Below, piece by piece: positions 1-7,000 of a stretch of DNA of 7,403 bases. The number at the start of each line of letters is the position of its first letter. Positions within the stretch are counted from its first letter, which is position 1. A program made the translations under genes and the position numbers. The notes beneath the pieces are model-generated. The model saw only the letters and a program-made list of their open reading frames with translations. It did no database searches and had not been told where the DNA came from. Source of the stretch: Thermoplasmatota archaeon (GTDB lineage Archaea > Thermoplasmatota > Penumbrarchaeia > Penumbrarchaeales > Penumbrarchaeaceae); assembly GCA_030600725.1 (NCBI GenBank), contig JAUVLN010000104.1, positions 1 to 7,403 of the forward strand. The letters run 5' to 3'.

Positions 1-630
1 CCTTTTCTCATCCGTATCCGAGGATAGGATATCCGTATCAACAAACCCGGGAGCGATCGAATTTACCCTGATATTCGGTGCAAGCTCCTTGGCGAGAGAC
101 CGGGCTATACCAAGCATGCCGGCCTTTGAGGAAGCGTAATCCACACCGTGGTCCGATCCCCTGAACGCAAGCTGTGATGATATGAAAACAACGGCGCCTC
201 TCTCCATGAAATCCATCCCTGCCCTGATGGTATGGAACGCCCCGTCCAGATTCGTCGAGATCGTCCTGGACCACTCCTCGGGGGAGAGATCGGTGAAGTT
301 GACCCTCCTGTAGATGCCCGCATTTACCACTATTCCGTCGATGCCATTCCTCGATCCCGAGGACGAGAACGATCCAATGGCATCTCTGAGACCGCTGTAA
401 TCCCTGACATCAACCTGATAACTCCACAGGCGCTTTCCCCGGTCTCTGGAATGCTCCTCCAACTCTTGGGCTTTTTTTTTCTGAGTGAGATAGGTAAAGC
501 CCACCTCGGCTCCGAGATCGGAGCATATCCTCACACAGGAAGCCCCGATGCCCTTTGAACCACCGGTGATGAAAACCTTTTTACCATGCAGGATCATGTT
601 TTGGAATGGGTTTATGGTTATTTCTATCAT
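1..630 (-). CDS. Short-chain dehydrogenase/reductase (FabG-like SDR), C-terminus cut by window edge
   Basis: Classical SDR oxidoreductase, expected to move hydride between NAD(P)(H) and a carbonyl/alcohol substrate in the cytoplasm. Counting from the start at 630, 210 residues are visible. The Rossmann TGxxxGxG motif is TGGSKGIG (22-29), followed by a VDV segment (73-75), NAG (103-105), helix Asn127, catalytic Ser152, Tyr165 and Lys169 (YASSK), and the PG motif after beta-6 (194-195). All catalytic positions are intact. About 40-50 C-terminal residues, including most of the substrate lid, lie outside the window. Lysines 51-53 soon after beta-2 hint at NADP preference; this is inference. Start choice: ATG at 630 overlaps the upstream gene's stop as ATGA, suggesting translational coupling. 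An in-frame ATG at 597 gives a conventional short N-terminus (MILHGKKVFITGG) but has no clear ribosome binding site. FabG-like sequence does not prove a fatty-acid role, since archaea generally lack bacterial-type fatty acid synthesis. Family assignment is very sure, substrate unknown. Confidence 0.93.
   Translation of the reverse strand, partial: MIEITINPFQNMILHGKKVFITGGSKGIGASCVRICSDLGAEVGFTYLTQKKKAQELEEHSRDRGKRLWSYQVDVRDYSGLRDAIGSFSSSGSRNGIDGIVVNAGIYRRVNFTDLSPEEWSRTISTNLDGAFHTIRAGMDFMERGAVVFISSQLAFRGSDHGVDYASSKAGMLGIARSLAKELAPNIRVNSIAPGFVDTDILSSDTDEKR
627..630 (-). promoter_or_regulatory. ATGA stop/start overlap coupling the surface protein and SDR genes
   Basis: On the minus strand the TGA stop of the surface protein (629-627) overlaps the ATG (630-628) of the dehydrogenase in a four-base ATGA. 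No separate promoter or strong ribosome binding site is apparent for the dehydrogenase, so it is probably co-transcribed and translated by termination-reinitiation. An in-frame ATG at 597 is the alternative start. Confidence 0.65.
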
Positions 631-3600
631 TCCATTATCGCACTATCCGATAGCGATGTTCTTTCACGGCTTCCGCAGAAGGGACATTTATCCATATCCC
701 TGGGATAGGCCCCGGAACAGGAATCGCATTCAACGGCATCGGAGTGATCCAGCTCCCCCCTGATCTCCCATTCATCATCCGAGATCTCCCCGTCATCGAA
801 CTCGATCTCATCCATCTCTTCCCTGTGATGTCTGGACAGGATGGCCGCGATAATGATGATGATCAGGAGGAAAGCGACCAGGCCCGATCCGATCCAAAGG
901 TATAGCCAATCTCCTTCCTCATCTTTCTCAACATCCTTCCTGTTGGGATCTTTTCCCTGAAGATATTCGTCCAGATTGCTCAATCCATCCCCATCATTGT
1001 CCTTTTCTGCATCGGTACCGTTCAGCGGGTCGAGTCCGTTTTCGATCTCCCAGCTATCCGGCATACCGTCGCCGTCGTCATCATCGTCGAAGATGTCGAT
1101 CAACCCATCCCCATCGGTGTCCAACGGTATCGAATCCGGGTTGTATGGGGATGACCCAGCCAGTATCTCAACAGTATCGTTGTAGCCATCGTTGTCATCA
1201 TCATCATCCCTGTTATCGCCGACACCATCTCCATCCGTATCCGACCATTCGGTTGGGTCATGCGGGAAAGCATCGATCCTGTCAGGAACCGAGTCCCCAT
1301 CCTCATCGTGATCCGGATCCAAACCGGAGAAAAAGGCCACGATCTCCGAAAAAGGTTCATCGGTCAGGTCCAAGGTATATATTCCGGTTAGCGAGCTGTA
1401 CATTCCACCCAATATCCTCGCCCACCCGGTGCCGTTATGGTACCAGGCATCGGTTTCAAGGGGAAGGATATCTTTCCTGAAAAAGGATAGATCAAGGCGG
1501 ATACTTGCCGTGCTGATCCCCCTGTCGTTTGATCGGATGATGAAAGAGCAGCCGATGAATACCTTGTTATCCGGGGAACCCTCAACCGGGAGATCGGCCT
1601 CAATAAATGGGATCGATCCGTCCCCTGTGGTCCATATGGTTATGTTCAGGGCCCCCCCGTATCCCTCCAGATAGAATATGTCGTAATGTACCTCGGATAT
1701 CAGCTCGCCTGATGGGGTCGAGACCTCCATTTCCCCATCGCTGCAGATGAACCGATATATATGGATGCCCGCATCCAGATCCTTGATCAGGTAGTATGGG
1801 ATGCCGTCGACCGGGTCCGGACCCCTTGAACCCAGGGGGATCATGTTGTAGGTCTTCTTGTCTATCTCGATCTGCATCAATACGGGTATGTCCCCCTCAA
1901 TGTCCGAATATGTGATGTTGAACATGAAGGTCCCCCTACCCAGATCCTGAACACCAGGTTTTGTAAGCGTAGGCGCATCGTTGACCGGGATCATCGTAAC
2001 ATTGATATTGACCACACTGCTGTAAGACCTTGAATCAGTGGCGGTTACACGGACGGATCCCGTTCCGGATCTGTCCCGCATGGGTATGATGGATAGTACG
2101 GTGCCGTCAATTGCCGCCCCAAATAGATCAAGGTCGAGGGATTGAGCGGTCAGGACGACCGTGTCAAGCTGATCAGGGTCATATACATATGGACCAAGGT
2201 CAATTGAGGTCCCATTATCCTCGTAAAGGGTGATATCGGGTAGAGGCTCAAGGAATTCGGGTTTGTAATTCACCGCCTGGAAGCTGATATTCAGGGTGGC
2301 GAAAGCGTGGGAGGTGCCATCTGTGGCGCTTATATTGATGTCGAACTCAGGGGATGTTCCGTCCCCATACAGCAGGGAAAGGCTCATATTACCCCGATCG
2401 AAGCTGATGTTTCCCGGATCATCCGTGGATACATCGATATCCTTGACATCCGTATCCTCGTCGGTTATCGTAAGATCCAGATCATATCTGGTGTTCTCCC
2501 TGATGATGATATGATCCATGTCAAGGTCCATGTGAAGGGGATCGTCCCTGGGATTGACCGTGACATTCAGATCGTATCGGGTTGAGTCGTAACCATCGGA
2601 GATATTGATCTTCAGGATCTCCTGAAGTATGGTCTCATTCGGGTAGTAGAACGAAAAGGATGACGAATCTTGGTCGAAAGTGATAGCAGGATTGGATATG
2701 GTCACAAATGTCTCACCGACCCCATTATGGTCGATCATCTCCACGTGTACATTTTGGAACCGATCCTCATCAACACTCAAATTCGTCGGCAGTCCAAATA
2801 TCTCGGGAGATCGGAAATACCTGAATGTGACATTCATGGGATCGTGATCCTTCATCATGAAGGATATGTTCCTGATAAAACTGCTGGATGAATTCGTGAT
2901 GGAGGCCGTGTAGGTGCCTGATGAGGAGTTCCAGCCTTCGGAGGTGAGCGTCCTCCCCTTTATAAGGTCCGTGGGAACGATCCCCGAGCGGTCCAGTATG
3001 TAACTCCTGACCAGATCATCGTTGATATCGATCAACTCGAACTTGAATCCATCCTCTGTCTGGGATCTGTAATTGACCACATATGCGGTTAGATAGCCAT
3101 ATGTCAGAAGGCTGGAGTTGTTGTCCAGAATAGATGTCCTGGAGATATTGAGGGAACAGTTGCCCACGCTTACCCTGGACCCATTGGTCAATGATATGCT
3201 GATAGAATCGGACAGGAAGGTTGTATTTTTAACGTCGATGTGGGAGGAGTTATCGATCATTATGGAGGTGTTCGCACCCTGGATCCGGACGTTATTCCAT
3301 GTGGCCCCGTCGCAATCTTTCAGGATCACTCCACCCCATGATCCGGGAGATACCGCTCCCTGAGGCCTCAATATAACCGGATCTCCGGTTCCACCGACAT
3401 GGATACTCCCATTCACGATCAGATGGGCCCCTATCCCGAACCTGACGGTGACACCGGTATCTATGGTCAGCCTCACACCATCGTCGACGGTTATGGTATC
3501 GTTGATATAGATGGGTGATTCGGGGGTCCCCCATAAAATATCGGCCGAGATGTCCTCTTCCACGTACAGGTCATCGGGTGCAATGGTGCCCTCGGAATCC

Positions 3601-3680
3601 AGGGTAAATGGGATATCCGTATGCGTTCCCAACATCAAGGATAATAGAGTCAAAAAACATAGGTAGAATCTTCCATGCAT
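627..3680 (-). CDS. Large single-pass surface protein: beta-helix, cadherin-like repeats, TSP type 3 repeats, TM helix, cytoplasmic zinc ribbon
   Basis: A complete 1017-residue protein that I do not recognise as a named family. Seen in order: signal peptide (hydrophobic core about 5-18); right-handed beta-helix-like strands (about 58-195, with SPGSWGGV at 111-118); a beta domain resembling carboxypeptidase-regulatory modules (about 196-288); three or four cadherin/Ig-like repeats (about 290-670) with VNxxP-type linkers; a beta-sandwich (about 671-786); Asp-rich thrombospondin type 3 repeats (788-913), probably calcium binding; one membrane helix (925-948); an acidic tail; and a zinc ribbon, Cys985/988/999/1002. 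About 29 N-x-S/T sequons occur, all before the membrane helix, which fits an outside N-terminus and N-glycosylation. Likely role: surface structure, adhesion or ligand binding (inference). The start ATG at 3680 is supported by GAGGT six bases upstream and by the signal peptide. Its stop overlaps the start of the downstream dehydrogenase. There is no sign of frameshift or decay. Confidence 0.92.
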   Translation of the reverse strand: MHGRFYLCFLTLLSLMLGTHTDIPFTLDSEGTIAPDDLYVEEDISADILWGTPESPIYINDTITVDDGVRLTIDTGVTVRFGIGAHLIVNGSIHVGGTGDPVILRPQGAVSPGSWGGVILKDCDGATWNNVRIQGANTSIMIDNSSHIDVKNTTFLSDSISISLTNGSRVSVGNCSLNISRTSILDNNSSLLTYGYLTAYVVNYRSQTEDGFKFELIDINDDLVRSYILDRSGIVPTDLIKGRTLTSEGWNSSSGTYTASITNSSSSFIRNISFMMKDHDPMNVTFRYFRSPEIFGLPTNLSVDEDRFQNVHVEMIDHNGVGETFVTISNPAITFDQDSSSFSFYYPNETILQEILKINISDGYDSTRYDLNVTVNPRDDPLHMDLDMDHIIIRENTRYDLDLTITDEDTDVKDIDVSTDDPGNISFDRGNMSLSLLYGDGTSPEFDINISATDGTSHAFATLNISFQAVNYKPEFLEPLPDITLYEDNGTSIDLGPYVYDPDQLDTVVLTAQSLDLDLFGAAIDGTVLSIIPMRDRSGTGSVRVTATDSRSYSSVVNINVTMIPVNDAPTLTKPGVQDLGRGTFMFNITYSDIEGDIPVLMQIEIDKKTYNMIPLGSRGPDPVDGIPYYLIKDLDAGIHIYRFICSDGEMEVSTPSGELISEVHYDIFYLEGYGGALNITIWTTGDGSIPFIEADLPVEGSPDNKVFIGCSFIIRSNDRGISTASIRLDLSFFRKDILPLETDAWYHNGTGWARILGGMYSSLTGIYTLDLTDEPFSEIVAFFSGLDPDHDEDGDSVPDRIDAFPHDPTEWSDTDGDGVGDNRDDDDDNDGYNDTVEILAGSSPYNPDSIPLDTDGDGLIDIFDDDDDGDGMPDSWEIENGLDPLNGTDAEKDNDGDGLSNLDEYLQGKDPNRKDVEKDEEGDWLYLWIGSGLVAFLLIIIIIAAILSRHHREEMDEIEFDDGEISDDEWEIRGELDHSDAVECDSCSGAYPRDMDKCPFCGSRERTSLSDSAIME
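675..728 (-). other. Cytoplasmic zinc ribbon (CxxC-x10-CxxC) at the C-terminus of the surface protein
   Basis: Residues 985-1002 read CDSCSGAYPRDMDKCPFC. Two CxxC knuckles ten residues apart are typical of small archaeal zinc ribbons. The ribbon follows the membrane helix and an acidic linker rich in Asp and Glu (954-981), so it should lie in the cytoplasm, where it could serve protein-protein contact. Zinc binding is inferred from the cysteine spacing. Confidence 0.82.
837..908 (-). other. Single transmembrane helix of the surface protein
   Basis: Residues 925-948 form an uninterrupted hydrophobic stretch rich in Ile and Leu with five consecutive Ile (940-944). It is flanked outside by an acidic segment and inside by SRHHR, a positive-inside arrangement that places the N-terminal repeats outside the cell. 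Confidence 0.93.
942..1319 (-). repeat. Thrombospondin type 3-like Asp-rich repeats (calcium-type)
   Basis: Residues 788-913 of the minus-strand surface protein carry repeated D-x-D-x-D-G-D motifs: DPDHDEDGDSVPD, DTDGDGVGDNRDDDDD, DTDGDGLIDIFDDDDD and DNDGDGLSNLDEY. This is the usual thrombospondin type 3 pattern, in which Asp side chains bind calcium and stiffen a stalk. The array sits directly before the membrane helix, so it probably acts as a rigid calcium-dependent spacer lifting the ectodomain off the membrane. At DNA level the region is rich in ATC/GTC triplets on the plus strand. Confidence 0.88.
1971..2813 (-). repeat. Cadherin/Ig-like tandem repeats in the surface protein ectodomain
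   Basis: Residues about 290-570 hold three units of roughly 90-100 residues, each opening with a segment such as LPTNLSVDED or LPDITLYED, continuing through a D-P-D or D-E-D turn, and closing with an N-I/V-T strand and a linker (VNPRDDP, VNYKP, VNDAP). A fourth, diverged unit probably follows at 567-670. The pattern matches cadherin-like or Ig-like repeats common in archaeal and bacterial surface proteins. The boundaries are approximate. Confidence 0.72.
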
Positions 3681-3686
3681 CCTACG

Positions 3687-3691
3687 ACCTC
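3687..3691 (-). promoter_or_regulatory. Shine-Dalgarno-like GAGGT for the minus-strand surface gene
   Basis: GAGGT on the minus strand lies six bases before the ATG at 3680, complementary to the usual 16S 3' end, and supports that start. Confidence 0.6.
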
Positions 3692-3695
3692 GAAG

Positions 3696-3707
3696 GAAGG
3701 CGCCTTC
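3696..3707. repeat. Perfect 12-base palindrome GAAGGCGCCTTC in the leader of the surface gene
   Basis: GAAGGCGCCTTC equals its own reverse complement. It lies between the candidate promoter and the ribosome binding site of the minus-strand gene, ending 16 bases before its ATG. It could be an operator for a dimeric regulator or, less likely because there is no loop, an RNA structure. Confidence 0.5.
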
Positions 3708-3755
3708 TCGGATGGATATCCTGAGAGGTCACCCTGGAGTTAAGATGCTTCACCA

Positions 3756-3770
3756 CTATTTAGGTTTTGC
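3756..3770 (-). promoter_or_regulatory. Candidate BRE/TATA for the minus-strand surface gene
   Basis: Read on the minus strand this is GCAAAACCTAAATAG: an A-rich BRE-like part followed by a TATA-like CTAAATAG. An archaeal start site about 25 bases downstream would fall near 3735 and leave a 5' leader of roughly 55 bases before the ATG at 3680. It is a moderate match to the archaeal consensus. Confidence 0.45.
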
Positions 3771-3892
3771 ATATGAGTAGGTGGATTTTCGGATGATCTT
3801 ACCCCAGACGGAATGGAAAGTGGTAATGGCCTGGTGGAGAGGGTAGGATCCATCCGGTTTTTCGGGTCCTTATGGGTCATCCAAATATTTTT

Positions 3893-3910
3893 GCATCCCC
3901 CGCATCCCCC
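3893..3910. repeat. Tandem 9-base repeat GCATCCCCC x2
   Basis: Two exact head-to-tail copies of GCATCCCCC lie just upstream of the AT-rich promoter area of the propeller gene, 64 bases before its best TATA box. It may be a regulator binding site, or simply a chance C-rich tract. Confidence 0.4.
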
Positions 3911-3973
3911 CTACGTAATATATTCATATACACCCCATATATTTATAGTAGGAAAACACAATGACAATGAGGC

Positions 3974-3983
3974 TTTATATATA
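3974..3983 (+). promoter_or_regulatory. Candidate TATA box for the plus-strand propeller gene
   Basis: TTTATATATA is a near-ideal archaeal TATA box. Transcription would start near 4005, giving a leader of about 40 bases that contains the AGGAG site. A second TATA-like stretch, ATATATTTATAG at 3937-3948, could act as an additional upstream promoter. Confidence 0.6.
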
Positions 3984-4029
3984 CATTGAGCATCCTATGA
4001 ACGGGTATCTCATCGGGGGCCAAAGTGAT

Positions 4030-4034
4030 AGGAG
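4030..4034 (+). promoter_or_regulatory. Shine-Dalgarno AGGAG for the propeller gene
   Basis: AGGAG lies nine bases before ATG 4044 and, together with the signal peptide that follows, fixes this start. Confidence 0.65.
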
Positions 4035-4043
4035 ATTTGACTT

Positions 4044-7000
4044 ATGATAGGACACAGAACGAAAAAAGTTTTGATCATATTCGTGATTTCGGTGTTCGTA
4101 GCAACAGGCTTCGCTTCCATGGCAGATAACACCACCGGAGAGAAAGTGATCCACCTGAACAACGATAGGGATATGGCGATAGAAGGAGGTATAGCGAGGA
4201 TACCCAATGAATGGGGTGTTGACACCTCCAATTATTTCAAGGTGAACCGAGACGTACCGATATCATCTGCCTCCATCAACATATCGACTTACGATACGTT
4301 GGGGGAAGGATCCCTCGTGGATCCCTACGTTGACGTGGGATTGGACGGACATAACGAATGGGAATATTCCGGATTGGGTTATGGGGAATTCGGGAAACAG
4401 GAGGTTATGTCACAAGGCGGTGAGAGGATCACGGCCAACTTCGGAACAAGTGGTGGTACCCAAACCCCCGAATCGATCCTTATACCTGATGGAGCGAAGA
4501 TCCTTGAAGCATCGATCGGAATGAGCGGGAGGTTCAGCCCAACAACCCTGTCGAGATATCAGATAGAGAAGAACCCTGCCACCGTGGACATCTCTGCATT
4601 TGCAATGGAATACGGCGATGTCAACGGCGACGGCTACATGGACATCATCGCATCCGATGTCGGCAACAGCAAGATAGTCTGGCTGGAGAATCCGGATGGT
4701 GAGAAGACCGTGAACTGGGCGGTTCATACGATCTATTCCGGCTTTTATGTGAGGAATTGTTATGGTCTTGATGTCGCGGATATGGATGGCGACGGGGACC
4801 TGGACGTGGTAACCTCCAATTATTACAACTACAGATACGGATATATCACATATTTCAGGAACAATGGAGGCACCTCTTGGTCCAGGTACACCTTCTATTC
4901 GTATTTCGGCTATGCCGGAAGGGTCAGGATCACCGATATCAATAAGGATGGAAATCCCGATGTTGTGGTGGCACCATGGTATTATTATTACTACCGTTAC
5001 AGCAGGTGGGTGTACTGGTTCCAGGCCCCTTCAAATCCGGCTACGACATCAGGCTGGACCGCAAGGTCCATCGGTTCACAGCCGTACAACTATTATCAAT
5101 GTGTCTATAATGCAATGGATATCGGTGATTTCAACGGTGATGGTTACATGGATGTTGCGGTTGGTGTATCATCCCAATATACGTGGGGATCATACAACAA
5201 TTATCGGGGATTATATATCTATACGAATCCGAAGACCACGGGGGGGTGGTCCTCTTACCGAAAGGATAGCTCCATTGACCAACCGTATACATTGGATGTG
5301 GCCGATGTTAACGGTAACGGCTACGATGATGTGGTTGTTGGGACGTACCGTGAAAGGAAACTTCATCTGTTCCAGAACAATAATATGGCATTTACGAGGA
5401 CAACGATAGACAGCGGAATACCTCACTGCAGGTATGTCTATCTCGAGAAGGTAAACAACGATTCAAAATATGATATCATCGTCTCAGGCGGCTCAAGCCT
5501 ATTTGAGGTGAACGTATACACCCAGAATACACCGACCTCCTGGACCAAGACCCTCCTGGGAAAGGGCATCATAGCACCCCAGACATTCGTCTGCTGGGAT
5601 TACGACAAGGATGGGGACAATGATGTAATGGTGTCCGGATATTCCGCATCCCAGCTCGTTCTGTTCATAAACAAGGATAGTGGGAATATGACCATCGAGA
5701 CCTTCTGGGTCAGCGACGGTGGGGTGAAGAACATACAGGATGTGGCCGTGTACGATATCGATGGGGATGGGGATGATGATCTCGCCTTCGTGGGCTATTC
5801 CACGGGTTATGTGGGGATCTGGATAAACGATGGGACCCCCTATGATGGTGTGGGAAACATCCATAGAGTGGGTGCCATGGGCTATCCGAAAAAAGTATTC
5901 TGGGGAGATGTTGACGGAGATGGGGATGCCGATATCATCGCATTCGGAAACGGCGGTTCGGCCTTCTGGTTCGAGAATCCCGGGGACCCATTGGGTGATT
6001 GGGAACAGTATCTGATAGTCGATAGGTTCAGTTACGGATACGCGTCGGCTTATGGTATGTGGGCGGGTGATATCGATGGAGATGGGAAGATGGACATAGC
6101 CCAGAGCAGATATGGATGGAGGGACGGTCTTGTAGCATGGTGGCAGGCACCATCGGATCCCAGGACAGATTCCTGGACCACGTACAATATCGCACCCGGG
6201 ATCTCCTATGCCAGGGGTATTTATGGAGGCGACATGGATGGGGATGGGGACAACGATATTCTCGTTGTATCCGGATCCTGGAGCGGCGGTTCAGCTTCAT
6301 ATTACAAGAACAACAATCCGACCGGGACATGGTCGGGTTCACTGATAGGAGGCGGCCTGAGGTATCCACATACGATAATGGTGATACCCAGGGCGGATGG
6401 CTGGAACGATGTCGTTGTAGGTGATAATTCTTATACGAGGTTCTACGAGAACCCGGAAAACAGGGGCTCGTGGGGGAGGGTAACCCTGAGATCCGGGGGC
6501 TCCAGCCACATAACCTCCGGTGACGTGGGGGATGACGGCTATATCGATATCTTCTTCAATTACGGCTCCACCATCTATTGGTACGAGGAGCCGGATGATA
6601 TGTCCAGCGGCTTTATAAGACATAATGTGGGCACCTATTCCGGATCTGTCGGAATGGCCGCCGCGGACCTTGATTCGGATGGCCTTGTGGATATAATCTC
6701 CTCATCAAGCTCATCCAACGATATCGTCTCCTGGAAGATGAACGTATTCTATCCGGAGAACGTGGGACTTGACGTTGGGGCCAATGAGGCAACCTATGAT
6801 GTCCAGAAAAACGGGGAGTTCAAGGGCCTTCACATATTCAATATCACAACCGGCCTTCAACAATATCTCGACACGAGGTTGCCGTCAGCGGTTACAGAGG
6901 ATGCCTGGGGCACATCGATGGTGAATGTACCCTTGGAGATCCATTCGGATACCTTCGGGAGGATCGCACTGAAGGAGATAGATATCAGATATGAGGCAAC

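Larger units (their letters stand above)
3681..4043. other. Divergent intergenic region with both promoters
   Basis: This 363-base gap lies between two divergent surface-protein genes. The side near the plus-strand gene (about 3885-3990) is AT-rich with several TATA-like stretches. The middle (about 3790-3890) is mixed and shows no gene or RNA that I can support. Contents noted separately: two candidate TATA boxes, two ribosome binding sites, a palindrome and a 9-base tandem repeat. Shared regulation of the pair is possible but not shown. Confidence 0.7.

Noticed and set aside
472..480. A run of nine T on the plus strand, considered as a terminator or slippage site
   Set aside because: On the coding strand it reads as three Lys codons inside the intact SDR frame; there is no stem before it on the plus strand and no gene ending there. 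Slippage is possible but nothing suggests it is used.
232..558. A 108-codon open frame on the plus strand opposite the dehydrogenase
   Set aside because: The minus-strand frame carries the complete set of SDR motifs, so this is an antisense shadow.
942..1319. ATC/GTC-rich low-complexity DNA, considered as a microsatellite
   Set aside because: It encodes the thrombospondin type 3 Asp clusters in frame, and the units differ from one another.
4864..5409. A 181-codon open frame on the plus strand, shifted relative to the propeller gene
   Set aside because: It is an out-of-frame shadow of the propeller repeats; its composition is odd and it lacks domain motifs, while the main frame carries clear VCBS units throughout.
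5499..5864. A 121-codon open frame on the minus strand inside the propeller gene
   Set aside because: Antisense shadow caused by GAT/ATC-rich repeat codons; no signal, motif or ribosome binding site of its own.
5754..6250. Recurrent GATGGGGATGGGGA-like DNA, considered as a recombination or DNA-level repeat
   Set aside because: It is explained by the codons of the Asp-Gly loops; the sequence between loops is not repeated at DNA level.
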